Assembly: GCF_000699445.3 (NCBI RefSeq)
Contig: NC_067202.1
Location: 992,001-1,056,000, forward strand
DNA length: 64,000 bases
Direction: 5' to 3'
Source of the DNA: Schistosoma haematobium
Lineage: Eukaryota > Platyhelminthes > Trematoda > Strigeidida > Schistosomatidae
In this document: positions 1 through 13,800 of the stretch, piece after piece
How positions within the stretch are numbered: position 1 is the stretch's first letter
How the letters are laid out: every line of letters begins with the position of its first letter
The notes under the pieces: model-generated
What the model was told of the DNA's origin: nothing
The model's database searches: none
Seen by the model: only the letters and a program-made list of their open reading frames with translations
Position numbers and translations under genes: made by a program

Positions 1-269
1 TGTACACAATATTTTGCTCTAAAACTTAAGCTAATTTTTGACTTTTCAGCTCGTCTATAAATATTCGTCACTTGCTCCCGTAGTTCCGTTTAGACTGCAC
101 CATAGAATCTGGTATATAAAATCTATAATCCAAGTTATCAAAGCTATTATACATCAGGTTAAAACTTACACTTTGAGAATATAAGTTCAGAAGCCTGTGT
201 TATTCCTATTCTAGGAAGTCTGTTTTTGTCTAACCTCCTGAATAGGTGATTGAAAGTCTGGAAGTCAGT
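1..269. other. Intronic sequence, nothing recognised
   Basis: Presumed ATP6V1H intron upstream of its first visible exon. I see no convincing exon, RNA gene or repeat boundary here. Confidence 0.4.
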
Positions 270-660
270 CAGTCAGTAACAACGTAGTGAAACTTGATCA
301 GTTGAGATGGCTGGGTCATGTGTTACGTATGCCCAACGACCGACTGCCTCGACGTGCGATGTTCAGTGGTATAGGAGTAGGTTGGAAGAAAGCTAGGGGC
401 GGCCAAACCAAAACATGGCACAAGTCCATGAAGTCACTGACAAGTGAACTGAGTCATGTTGGTAGGTGTAGACTACCTGGTTGGGGACCGCGAGATGATA
501 GCAACCGATGGTTAGAGACCCTGATTGACATGGCTCGAAATCGTTTGCAATGGTGCAGGTGCATCCACTCTCTGTGTTCTCCCAAATTCTGGTTGTATGT
601 TCCGACAGTTAATCACGTCGTTGGAAAACCTGTGTATCATGAGAACTTATGGTCATGACA
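270..660 (+). pseudogene. RTE-like non-LTR retrotransposon, 3' coding fragment
   Basis: The reading frame 287-658 carries [20 protein letters not shown] and GWKKARGGQTKTW, then [13 protein letters not shown]. This block recurs at the C-terminal end of RTE-like ORF2 proteins and is seen again on the minus strand at 8858-9118. The RT core is absent, so it is a 5'-truncated relic inside an ATP6V1H intron. Confidence 0.75.
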
Positions 661-904
661 AGCCATCAGTTTTGGTGTAGAATAATTAAAAATTACTGAA
701 AGTAAGGGTCTATGATGCATTTGTACCAAAAACCTCATATTGGTGCAGTTTTACAAATCGTTCATTACCATAATCTCTGAAACAAACATTTAGACTATTC
801 GTTTATTTAACTCCTATCATCGATCACAAAACAGTAGTCTTGAAGTCTCCTTATTTTTAAGTTTTTATCTTAATTCCTCCTTCAGTAATACTTTATTATT
901 GTTA

Positions 905-1420
905 CTTAAATACATAAACATTGGTGCAAGGAGGCACCAGATAGATATGAGCCAAATAAATCACTCGATTTATGTGAGGACTGGGATACTGCCCGAGTGC
1001 CCAAACCGGAGCAGCTAATTTTTTTAGGGGACCACACCTCGAGACCTGAAGGTCTGATTCACAAGAGAGTGGAGTAACGTCAGGAGATGCAGTCTCATGG
1101 TAGTCGGTGACTAGCAATAGGTTCATACGTTATTTGCTCCCTCAGGATACTGGAGTCCATGTGCACCATTGGTTTGGAATCTAGGTTTTCCAACTTCCCT
1201 AGGTGGATCCTCTATATCCATCAACCCGGTTAATGTGCCAGACATTCGCTTTTCTTCCTCTCAATTTCGTAAACAACACCCGTAGTGCGAGATGGTAATG
1301 AGTATGACTTCCGTGTCAGTGGATGTATGCACGTGGTCACTTGAGAGCATTTGGAGAGGAAAAGCTGACTCTCCCCACTCTCGACCGTACCAGGGCATTG
1401 GGGGGGCAGTGATGGTTTAA
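905..1420 (-). repeat. Repeat A copy (about 500 bp dispersed element)
   Basis: One of at least seven long copies in the window. Read on the minus strand, copies start near a run of C before a TGCCCTGGTACGG-like start and end in a tail resembling TTGTACCAATGTTTATGT followed by (AAAT)n. That tail is shared with the RTE element ending at 8565, which sets the sense strand. No open frame is conserved. Confidence 0.8.
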
Positions 1421-1704
1421 AGGCAGATTGTATCTGTTTGTTGCAGATAGAGGAGGATGTATCCATCGTAATGTATATTGTACATTTATGTTCATGTTTC
1501 GTGCCACACAACACCCACTTCAGTTCTAACAGTCAGGTAGTTTCACTAACCGTATAGCCAACAATTGGACCCAAAGCCAAGATAATCCTGTACATTGTAA
1601 ATAGTTCGCGTCGTTTCGTGTTTTATATTCATCGTTACATATTAAATTAAAATCCTTTCTGACTACCGGATTGAGCTAATGGTTGTTTTTCTTATTCTTT
1701 ACAG

Positions 1705-1802
1705 AATAATCAGTATGATCAAACTGTGGCTCGAAATCTTCAAATGATGCTTCGTATCAGAGAGTACCGTGCTCAATTCGCTAAAGTCGGAGGAATCGAG
1801 AC
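1705..1802 (+). CDS. ATP6V1H: ATP6V1H exon a
   Basis: Acceptor tttacag before 1705 and donor gtacgt after 1802. It encodes residues around [14 protein letters not shown], matching the end of the N-terminal HEAT repeats of subunit H. It ends with two bases of a split Thr codon. This is the first exon of the gene visible in the window. Confidence 0.88.
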
Positions 1803-4800
1803 GTACGTTTGTGTTTCATTCTTTGTTACTGCTTGTATGAAAAAATTTCTATTTCTTATATGTTTCATGAGTTTTATTCTACAGAAAGACGAGCTTTCTA
1901 GGAAGTTTTTGAATGTATTTAATCTGTTTAATGGTTAATTACTATGTTAAATGCACTTAACTTTTAACCAGTAAGCTCCAAGTTTGAATCACCTTTCATC
2001 TACTTCGGCCTGGATACGTTCGTAATTACACTGTCCCTCGCACAGCATAGCTTAAAGCCAAGTCTGTTTATGGCGAAGTAACAACGTCGTCCAGAAGATC
2101 AGAGACTTGTTAACAGTACTTTATGATAATTCATTTCGTTTTAAAGTACACATGTTTAAGGTTTTAAGTAGCTAAAATAAACGTTTTGGTCTCTTGCAAA
2201 CCAGTATACAACTACCTGAAAACTATCCATGTATTTTTGGATTTGAATCTTTTATTCATCATTTCGGACTTTTCGAACATCCGCAGTTGCATCATAAACT
2301 TAAAACCAATTCTGTTGTATGAACTGCCTGTTATCCTTCATCTTAACACAGCTGGTTTGGGTTGAAATGTGACACGCTAACCTTGTTTTTATCTCTGAAT
2401 TCGATATTATCTTCATTTTAGTAAAAGTGATTGAGATTATCTTTGCTGATCTAAATGTTTCTGCATCTATCTGCGATCCAATGACGTTTCCTGAGTCCTA
2501 TTCGATATCTCTACTTCCCATGGATTGTTTTTATATCAGCTATAGGCGTTAACAGGTCATGTTTTGGTTTTTCGTGAATTTCAGCTAGTTGATATTCTCT
2601 AGTGATCTCATTCAAACTATTATCTTGTTTCTACTGGATTCTAACTGTCTAGTGATCACCTTTATCTAGTGCTCAACTTTGTATTTCGTAGCATCCTAAG
2701 ATTGGTTGGGACATTTATTAAAATCCTGCCATGCTATATGGGTCACTTGACGATTACTAAGATCAAAGGCAGCAATTTTCAGATTAGAGGGCTTAGTTTC
2801 ATTGCCTGCTTCATTAGTTTTAGTTATGCCGCACAAACGGCTAATATTATCAGTAGTTATGTCCTATCACAAATAAAAGGTGATTTAGGAAAAGGACGGC
2901 TGTTAAATATCCTTTCTTTGATTCACTTATTTTTGGAGTTGGCAGCAAGTTTTCAAAGTGTGGATCTAGTACAATAAAGACACCCAAAACAAGTGATAGT
3001 CAAGGGCATCACCATGTCATTTACTTTGAAAGTGTTGTTACTTCTGGTAGGAGGTAAAAATCAAGCTCAAGTTTTCCCATTTCACTCTACCTGTGTTCTA
3101 GATGAAATGTTCATCTACATACCAAATTGTGTATTTTGTTTAGGGGTTTTCTATGAAAGTAGAAAGCATTGATCGTTTGCTAGTTATTTAATTCATACAT
3201 ATCTTTGGGTGATTCCATGCGCTTGATGGTATGATGTAGTAAATATTGAGGAATCTAGGTGTATATTGCTAACTAGATATGTCAACTCAATAGATAATCA
3301 CGTTTGTATTTGGTTAGTGAGTTTTATCAACTACATAATTGAACTGATTATTGTTACTAATTAAAATGCCTTACGTTATTTGTAGAAGTTATCCTGTCAT
3401 ATTTGAAACTAAGAGCAATTGCTTAAAAGTAGTTTTTCGATTCCTCACTGAATTATTTCCTGACTATTGCGATGTGTTTTTTCAGTTATAATAACCATTA
3501 ACCCGTTTCTTGTATACGCTTTACGACCATTTTTCCCTGTATATATCTTACTAAGATATTTTACTATCTCATCCAAAACGTAGCACCAGTCCTTAAAGTC
3601 ACTAAATTCTAGTGTTAGCCATGTTGGTAGATGCGCACTATGTGGTTGGGGTACGTGTGACTATCGTAACCAATGATTGGAGACTGTGTGACATGGCTCA
3701 GAACCGATCACAATGGCGTCGGTGTATACACTCTCTGTTTTCCCTTAAACTGAGGTCAAAATCGCTTTATATCTTTCTACCAACCAATTCTTCCTGTATT
3801 ATATCCTTACATATAATCTTTCTTTTATATATTACCACCACTGAATTAACTACTTGTATGAATTCCGTATTCATCTTGTTGTGCTAATGGTGTATGGCAA
3901 CTTGGACTGATGCACAAATGTACCTGGTTCTACGTTGTAGCTGACTGACTAACTATCTCATTTACCTTTCATTTCCATCGAATATACCCCTGTAAACTCT
4001 CGTTTTGAATTCGCATAATTAAATCCATTTTCATCATTGTTTAGTATTAATTATTTTGATTAGATTTTTCTTTCTCATTTATAAAGCATTGGAGATGTTT
4101 TACAAGAAAAATCAACTAGTCGTCAGTTACAATATCAGTTAATTTTTTGCTTATGGTGTATGAGTTTTGATTCAATTCATGTAACTGATATATGTAAGAA
4201 TTCTGCATTATTGGCTACTGTAGCTGATATTTTCCTTGAAGCAGATCGAGAAAAAATCACTAGAATTTCATTGGCATTCTTTCGTGTAAGTTAGTTGATT
4301 CTGATTAATTTATAGTATCTTATTGTTGCTATGTAGTTTTTTTGCTCTATAAGTGTATAGTAGTACATATTTGCGGCATATATCGTAGAGTTGTGTTTTA
4401 AAAGCTTCATTGTTTCATGAAATCAAATTTCAAGTAGTGCGAGTATCCACCTCTGTAAAAAGTACTATTTCTCATATAACTTAACGAGATAAGTACGAAT
4501 AACATAAACACCACAGGTGGATGATTTTGATGGAGTTTTGTTCTCTGAGCTGGATGGTTTGGTCGTGGAGCTTTCATCGTTCCTCTGAATGACGTCATCA
4601 GCACAAACTTCAGGGAGAAGTTTGTATAGTCTGTGCTGGTGATGTTGTTCGGAAGAACAATGAAAATAAATTCTAGGCTTTATTTTGTAATGTATGCTTC
4701 AAAATGGTTTTTTTTTCGTACAAAATCATGCTTCTCTTACAATCCTTCTATCGTAGCTGACAAAATTCGCTTTTATTAAAAAGCAAATATTGCTATATGA

Positions 4801-7800
4801 AAATTGCATTAACGAACTAATACACAGAAATGTCACAGTATAATTTCTTATAGTTATCATTTATTCATTTAAATGCATAAATATTGCTACAAACAGGCAA
4901 CAAATATATATGCGCCACATAAATCATTCGATTTGTGTGAGGGCTGGAGTACTGCTCGATCGCCCATACCGAAACACGTGGTTTTCTTAAGTGGCCACTC
5001 ACCGAGCCTTTGACTCAAAGGTCCAATCCACAGGGCGGTGGAGCAATGTTAGGAGATGCAGTCCCATGGTAGTTGGTGACTAACAGTAAATTGATATGCC
5101 ATTTGTTCCCTCAGGATACTGTAGTCTATGTGTAGTATTGGTTTGTAATCAGGGTATTCCAACTCTAATAGATCGGTCCTACGTGTCCACCAACCCAGTT
5201 AAAGCTCCGAACATTCGCTTTTCGTCCTCTCTCGTAAACAACACCCGTGGTGCGAGAAGGCATTGAGTATGACTTTCGTGTCAGTGATTGTATGCACGTG
5301 GTCATGTGGGAGCATTTAGGAGATGGTGAGTTGACTCTCCACACACCCCGACCGTACCACAGCATTTTTGGGCTATATATATATAGTTACCATAAGTTGG
5401 ATTACTTACCGTGTAGAAATATGTGGTTGTACATGATAGAAAGCAATAATATCAATGGCTGTGGTAGGAATCGATATCAAACTACGGTGAACGCTACTTG
5501 CTAATTCAGTTTATAAAAGTTCCCATTGTCGTCGATTTATTTATTACCTTGATCCAATATCATATTCTTAAAATTAGTGTTACGTAATTCATTGATTTAT
5601 CACCAAAAATGTACCATGAATCGAAGACATTGATAATCGTGTACTTTTGCTTTACGTATATCTCTTAATTTCCATAGTTCATGCATCGCAGATTGGATGT
5701 AACATCATTACACAACTTTCGTCGCATACGATCACTTATGTGACTAAGAACATTCACTTAGAATGTACTATTCACTATTTCCCCTGTAGAACAATGCATT
5801 CTGCTCCACAGATATAGTTTTATTTACATAATGTTATTGAATAACTGATCACAAGTTTAAAAGACACTGAATTATGATGATTTTATACCAGTTAATTACC
5901 TAAGCTGAAGTAAATGTAGCCATATCCCAAACTTTAATCCAATAGTTGGGATCTATGTACGGTAAGCTAACGCTCTATGTTTATAATGTCCATTACATTT
6001 ACAACCCTAATTACACTAGTTAATTGCCTAAGCTAAAGTAAAGTGTAGCCATATCCCAACGTTTAATCCCAATTTAATCTTGAAGAAAATCTACTTATTT
6101 CTTTCCTTAATGTTGTTCTCTTTCATATAAAACTATTTTTACAGAGTATTTTAGAAAAATTACCTACAAACTCTGAACAAAGAGATTGTGGCTTACGCTT
6201 AGTTCAATATAAAGTTTTAAAAGAATTAGAATTGCTTAATCAAAAAGATTTTAGTCATGATCCTGAACTAACTGAAGATATTGCATTCTTAAATGTAAGT
6301 TAAGTCTTTCTTTCATTGTAAGATCTTATACTATCTTTGTTGTGACGGACTGATATGATGGAAAGAAAAGTCCATTTTCGATTGATTTACTCATTATGAG
6401 TTTTGTTCAAGATTATTTCCGTTTTTGATTCAATGTAATGATTACCCAATGCAGTATTTGCTTTCTTTTCTCTTATGATATTCTATCCTGTATAATATGC
6501 GATATTCTTGTATTCCATTGATTAGAACTATGCTCAGTATGTGATTTCATCCTAATTATTAATTCAAATGGGTGTACAACCAATATATAAATGAGTGTAT
6601 TTTCTTCTAGAATCATCATCGTCGTCGTCTTGGTTTGGGGTTAATAAGTCATCACTTATACCAGTCTTTGTGTTCTTACTTTCGCATCGTGGGAATTGCA
6701 GAGGTCCCTCGTTCCAAGTATAAGTGATAAGCGTTTCCGACATAACAATCAGCGACGACCAGATACAAAAAGTAACATTAAAAGAGCTAATACAATCAGC
6801 ATTCACTTCACAAGTTATAACACGGACGATGTCTAAAATTTGATACTGATATATGGTGTGCTATGTGCTAACACCCCCTCCTCAGCTGACTACTTGAGTG
6901 AGAAATGTAGTGTCGGTTATTATGTTAAGCCCATATATCTTATTCTCGCTTTCGGACAGCCCAATCTATTCATTCTACTTGAGCCACATTTTGACCTTGT
7001 TAATTATTCGTTTATCAATCCTGACTGTTTTTATATGAGTGCATATATGTGTGTACACTTCTTATCCCATTACTCATCACATGTCTGTAACTTATTCTTG
7101 TATACCTATAATTATTGATTAACGCTTGACTAAAAGGGGAGTTGGATTACCCGCCATCTCCACTGCGCGTCGCTTCTCTTCTCTCTGTTCCATTCGCTTC
7201 ATATACAAAATATATGTATCCAAAAGTCTATTCTCGTTTGTTGACTTATTTAATTCCGTTATTGATTAACGCGATTTAAGTCGATGATTATACACGAGGA
7301 TAGGCGACATATATGTTTCGACAACGATCATTCATGCGATCTACTTGGAGTCAGATCCCGGGCCACTAAAGTGGAGAGCCCTTTCAACAACATCGTCCGA
7401 TCTAAATGACGACAAAATAACGGGCCCCACAGAAATTGAATGTATTGAACTACCGAATAAAATGTACAAATACTCTAATCCTTAGGAAATTAAGCCATTT
7501 TTTTAACCAAGGAAATGCACTTGTCCTTTAGGTCACTTCTGATCGGCTCTTCATATCAATCTTTGTTGGGTGTTTTCATGTCAAACGGTTTTAATATTTT
7601 TACTACTATTTGTATACCAACTATGTAGTTATATGCATACCTGGTTTTGGGGCGAAACCAGGGTGTGTTATTAGTCTATGAAGTCATGAACTGTTGAATT
7701 GGGCCATTTAGAATTAGGTTCATACTAACTGGTTCGTGTGAGACCGAAGTTCCTAGGTTCAAGCTCCGCGTACGTGATCGTGGATGCTCTTGATGAGGAT

Positions 7801-10800
7801 TCCTAATACTAGGACGAAATGGTCATCCAGTCATGTTTACCCTAAATTCTATGTTGTATATGATATACTGCTACGCTTTATCTCTAAAATGTTGTAATGT
7901 GTATTCCATGTACCTTGAGTTTCAATTAAGTTTTTTGACGTTTATTTAGCTTCTTAATTACTGTTTTCTTGCAACAAGAAAATCAGCTGTCGTATCAACT
8001 TTTCATATTCTTACTAAACTTCACTTGTTCTTTTTTCAAGGAGAAATTATCGGCTAGCATTCAAGATGTAAGTAGTCTTGATGAATATATGGCTGAATTA
8101 AAATCTGGTCGATTAGAATGGTCACCTGTTCATAAATCAGAAAAGTTTTGGTATGAAAATGCAGTAAAATTTACAGATAATAATTATGAAATGTTAAAGT
8201 AAGTCTAACAAAATAAAAAACGTTTGAAATAAATCCTTTCTTACATCATTGTTCATCGGAAATAGATTCAATTCAATAATTAGGTAAACTTTATTACATG
8301 AGGTCATGAGTCAATTAAAGCTAGACCACCATAGAAAGCCTGGAATCATTGGATGGTGGTTTCGTCCCATTGTGGGGCTCCTCAGCAGTGCGTATCTACG
8401 ATCCCGCCTCTCGAGATTGGAACCCAGGACCTGTCAGTCTTGCGCGCGAGCGCTTAACCTCTAGACCACTGAGCCGGTATCCAACAGAGTTAATGTCTAA
8501 CTTCAACCAATCCACGAAATTGAGCGACACATCCACCACTGTCTTCAGTGTTTTTATTTTATTCATTTATTTATGTGTACACATAAATATTGGTACAAGA
8601 ATGCGCCAAATATATATGTGCCACACAAAATAATGAGAATTTAAGGGGAAGGAAAAAAAGAGAATAATAACGAAGAGATTGATGCAAGGTGGTGTAGTAA
8701 TAATAATAGTAAAAATGGGGGAACGGAAAGGTACAATCAGAAGAAATCTTTCAGTTAAGGAAAACACAACCACTTTTTATGAAGAAAGTAAAAGAAGGTT
8801 ACAGCAGGATCGCCACTGGCTCCTATTCTGAGCCATATCTGATAACGTTTCTGGCTACTATGTAGCACCATCTCTCGGACCCCAACCAGGGAGTCGTGAA
8901 GGACCGACACAAGCCAGTCCTTTGCAGCTTTCTTTCATACCACGACACCGTGTCATATACTGACCACCTCTCCGCTTTTTCCAACCAGTCTCAGAGTCGG
9001 CAAATAATGCACGACGTGGAATTCTATGGAACGACATTCGTAGAACATGTCCAAGCCACCGAAGTCGGTTTTTCAAGATGGTGACATCGATTGCATTATC
9101 ATCTCTGTGCCCGAACACACGATGCCGAACCTCTGCATTACTAACATGGTGCTACCACTGGATATCAGCAATCCTTCGGAGACAACGATGATCGAACACA
9201 GAGAGTCGTCTAACGTCCTCAACTCGGAGAGACCAGGTTTCACAAGCATAGAGCAAAACTGCTCTCACCGACGCGTTGTAGATCCGACCTTTCACAGCCA
9301 GACTAACATCACGAAGGCGCCAAAGGTGGCCCAGATTGGCATAAGCCGCTCTGGCTTTCACTATGCGTGCATTGATCTCATCACACACACCCGCCAGCAC
9401 TTATGCAGCTACCCAGATACACGAACTTCTCGACTACGTCTATCTGCTCACCATCCAGGGTGAGTACAGGGTTAGAATCCTGTCAGTCTTGTAGAAGTAC
9501 TTTACACTTCGAAGGTGCAAAGCACATACCATACCTACGGACACTGATTGCCAACTGATTAAGTGCGGATTGCATAGATTGGGCATTATCGCACAGTAAG
9601 AAAATGTCGTCCGCATACTCAAGGTCGAGAAGTCTTTCTCCATGCAACAGATCCACACCACCATTACTTACATTCATCAGAGCTGTTTCCAGAATGTCAT
9701 CGATGGCAAAGTTAAAGAGGAATGGTGAGATTGGGCAACCCTGCCTAACCCCACTGCTCGAATGGAACAATGGAGAAAGGTGGTTGTATGCCCTCACTCT
9801 GCCTGAGGTGTTTTTATATAGGGCTTTTAGGATGTTAATAAGCTTCTCAGGCACACCCTTCTTCAATAGACAAACCAGAGAACAGTCCTGTCCAACGAAT
9901 CGAAGGCAGCCCTGACGTCAAGAACCACTACGATTGTTGGCCTTTGATAAGTATTGCGGTGTTCTAACATTTGGCGGAGGGTGAAGATATGATCAATACA
10001 TCCTCGACCGGAACGAAACCCAGCCTGCTCCTCGCGAGTCAATCTTTCTCGGGTTTTGAACAACCTACGAAGTATGACGGAAGCCAATAGCTTGGACGCA
10101 ATCGGAAGTAGACTTATCCCCCGATAGTTGTTACAGGAACGACGTGAACCCTTTTTAAAGATAGGGACAACTATCGACTCATTCCATGACGTTAGTACAC
10201 TCTCTAGTTCCCAAACCTTTGTAAACAACGTCGTCAATTCCTTAGTTAGAGTCACCACCATCTTTAAAAAGAACCGGAGGTAAGTCATCTGGGCCGGGTG
10301 TCTTCAGTGAGTAACTCTCGCGTAATAGACTCGGTTGAACTCCACTGGTCACTGCTTCTCACTAAAACTCCAGGAAATACCTGTTAAAGCCAGTCACTAG
10401 TGAGCATATGTTGATTAATATCAGAAGGGGTTTTTGTGGATATCATATTATAAATTTACTTGTGTTTATGAATTCTTTATTTGAATATTCTTTCTTGATT
10501 TTTCACCATTTAGAATGTTAGTACGACTAGTCGAACTGGGTACTGATCCATTGACATTATCTGTGGCTGTACACGATATTGGAGAGTTTGTAAGACACTA
10601 TCCACGTGGTAAACAGTAAGTTCATTATTAAATGTTGTTAGCGTTATTCTAACTTTAAATGTCAACTACTAGATTACAAATTCAAATTGTGTTCTATTGC
10701 AGTCAATAAGTTAGTCATAAACACAATCATTGAGTCCAATACAAATGTGTATTGACTCAAAGTGTTGTCTCATTACATTAGTACAACGAGATATAAATTG

Positions 10801-13800
10801 ACAAAATGCATAGTTCCGTGTGTTTATTGTAGCTAGTGGCTAGAGACTTTGAATGGCACAACTCAAAATCGTTTGCAATGGCCCAGATGCATTTATTCTT
10901 TGTTCCCACCCCCAAATTCTAAGCTACTGAATTCCTCATAACCTTTTGTTCTACTTTTTATCTCACTAATTTATATTTTATATTACGTAGGGTTCAGTAA
11001 AAGTTGAATTCATAACTTCTAAAACATTGTCTTATACTTCTCATTTACCGATTTCATTCTTTCGATATGAACTATCTTCGAAATAATTGGTTCATCAGTT
11101 TGATTTTTATTATTATGAGTATCACTTCTTTGCTTTCTATCTTGACAATTACCCTCTTTTGTTGCTTGTGTTGTGTTGATATAAATTTTGTGACTAATGA
11201 CGAATTTTTCCCCATACCGTTAGGAGTATGGGGACAACTTTTTTCCGGTTGCCTACACCATGGAGAGATACTTCTGGAAAAGAAACTGTGTTAGGAGTGA
11301 TCTTGGCAACCCAGGATCGTAACCTCCGTCTCTATGGAACAATTGCTTTATGCCGGTCACATACGGGCTCTTTCTCAGGTAGTTTTAGACGACTTAGCTC
11401 AGTAATTTAAAGCTCGTACCACTGGTGGCGTAAATCTTTGTGGTTAAGATGAGATATAAGATGTCTAAGGTCTACATTTTCTAATTGTTACTTTCCTTAG
11501 TGAAAAGGCAGCACTGCTACAAAAACTGGTCATCTAAGGGAAACACATTACTACTTCCATACGATTATACAGTCGACAAAACGACTTCTCCGTCGTACCT
11601 TAAGTCTGTCAATTTCATCTCATTACTTTCCAACCGACCTACCTGATACCTTTGAATCTGAAGGAACTGGTGTTCCAGCCAATATAACTCGACTAAATCA
11701 TCACTGTAAGCAAATCCAGCCACTACGTCAAGGTAGCAGCTACTCTGGAGGATATTAATCGTTTCATCATGTTTGTTTTAGGAGCATTTACGTTCTTTAC
11801 CAATGACTAATCATCCATTTACTTGATTAATTCATGTTTTTCCTCACTGATATTCATGTTAAACATTTATGTATCTCGTATTGTTTGTTCCTCTTTTTCT
11901 TTCCACTTGTAGAATAATTGAAACACTTGGCGGTAAACAGTTAGTGATGGCTTTACTACAGCATGATGATCCAAATGTTCGTTATAATGCACTAGTTTCA
12001 TTACAAAAGATAATGGTACATAATTGGTAAGCATATAGAGAAGTAGATAGATATGTGTGTATTTTCATACAGTATTTGTTATGAACTGACATTTAGCTGT
12101 TTAATCCTAGTTAGAAGTATATCAGTAGTGTACAACTCCCCCACAGATCGAACCTCAAACTTTCAATTCTCAAGCGAACACGTTACCTCATGACCGACAT
12201 CCTAAGACTGATACATAACCTATTGATCTTGTGATGTAATATCATGTTATTATCTGTTAAAATGAAGAAATCAAAGGCTTCCCAGTAGGACTTACGACGA
12301 TGGTGTGTGTAGGTGTTTGTTTTATCAATCTATTACTAGTATGAAAAAAACATAAATGAACAATCAGTCATCATCAACATGATGCTTGACATAAATGTCG
12401 ATCAGTCCAGTTTACTATACCACATCACCAAAACGAAATGGTGGAAATACTTGAAATAATAGTAGTATTAATTATAATCAAAGAAGCTAAATATAGAAGA
12501 ATACGATACGAAATGAATGGATAGATTCCAGGAATAAAAAGTGTGACAAAGAAAGAGTGCATCATCGTGCACTATTGGCACCAATTCCGAATCGTCTCAC
12601 TCAGTGTCTTCAACTATTAGTCATGACAACCGTGCGAATCCTAACTAAGTATTGTGCACTAACATGGCCAGTAACTTCGTACACTAATGCCACATGTTGA
12701 CTTGACTGCTCCTACCTTTTTGAAAACTCGCTCCCACACCAGCCAAGATTGCAAGTATAGGTAACAGGAGGTGGTTAGGCATATATAACTAACCACCTCA
12801 GTCAATGAAGATTTACCATATATATCTAGTAAGCTTACTTTCGTCTCGGCATTGCTTATTCAGTTGCTCCATTAAAAATGACGAAAACACCCATGACAAA
12901 TTACTTGCAGACTACGTATTTCTCTTACTTCTATGTGCCTTGTTTTAAGCCATAAATTAGAATGACTGACCAGACAGAACATCAATCTATGGAGTCATTG
13001 ACTATTGGTCTAAACGTTGTTAGTAGATTCGGACTACCTGTTTGGGAAACTGCGTTAATCACGATCAGTTTTTTGGAGATTGGGTGATATCACTCAGAAC
13101 CGTTCACTGCAGTTCAGATGCATTCATTCCTTGCCTTTCTTTTGATCTTGAGATCCAGTATTCCTTCATGCATACATTTTCATTTTGTCTTTTTGAACCA
13201 TATTCTCAATATCGATTCTTTCTCATTATCATTGCTATTACATAGTTCCAATCTCTTTTGCCATTTACTTTGTTAATTTTATCACGTCATGTTAAGATAA
13301 TCTGCAACTTGGACTGACATCTGTTCCAGTCTATAACTTGATGATGACTGACTTTTAGTCATTGGCTTTCTCAATATTAATTTCATAAAATAATCCGTTA
13401 TAAGACATTAAAAATGATGTGAAGGCAATAAAATAACTGTTTTATTCTAATATAGTACTCTTCAGTATTATGGTATTTACCCCACTACCATACGGATGAA
13501 ACCGGATATAGAATTACTGAGTCTCCTTTTTTTGGTGAACACATAATCTTAATAGTTAAATTCATGAGTCAATCTATGCTAGACAGCCATCGAAAACCTG
13601 GAAGCACTGAACGACTGTTTTATCCCAGTGTAGGACTCCTCCATGATCCTGCGCACAGTACTCGGACCCATGACCTTCGGTCTCGCACACGAATGCTTAA
13701 CCCTTAGATCACTGAGTCGGCATCAAACGATGTTAATGTCTAAATTCAATCAATCGATTATTGCTTATATTTTTACTTCCTCTACCACTATGGGATTTAA

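Noticed and set aside
9047..9463. 138-codon plus-strand frame
   Set aside because: Antisense to the RTE C-terminal coding region.
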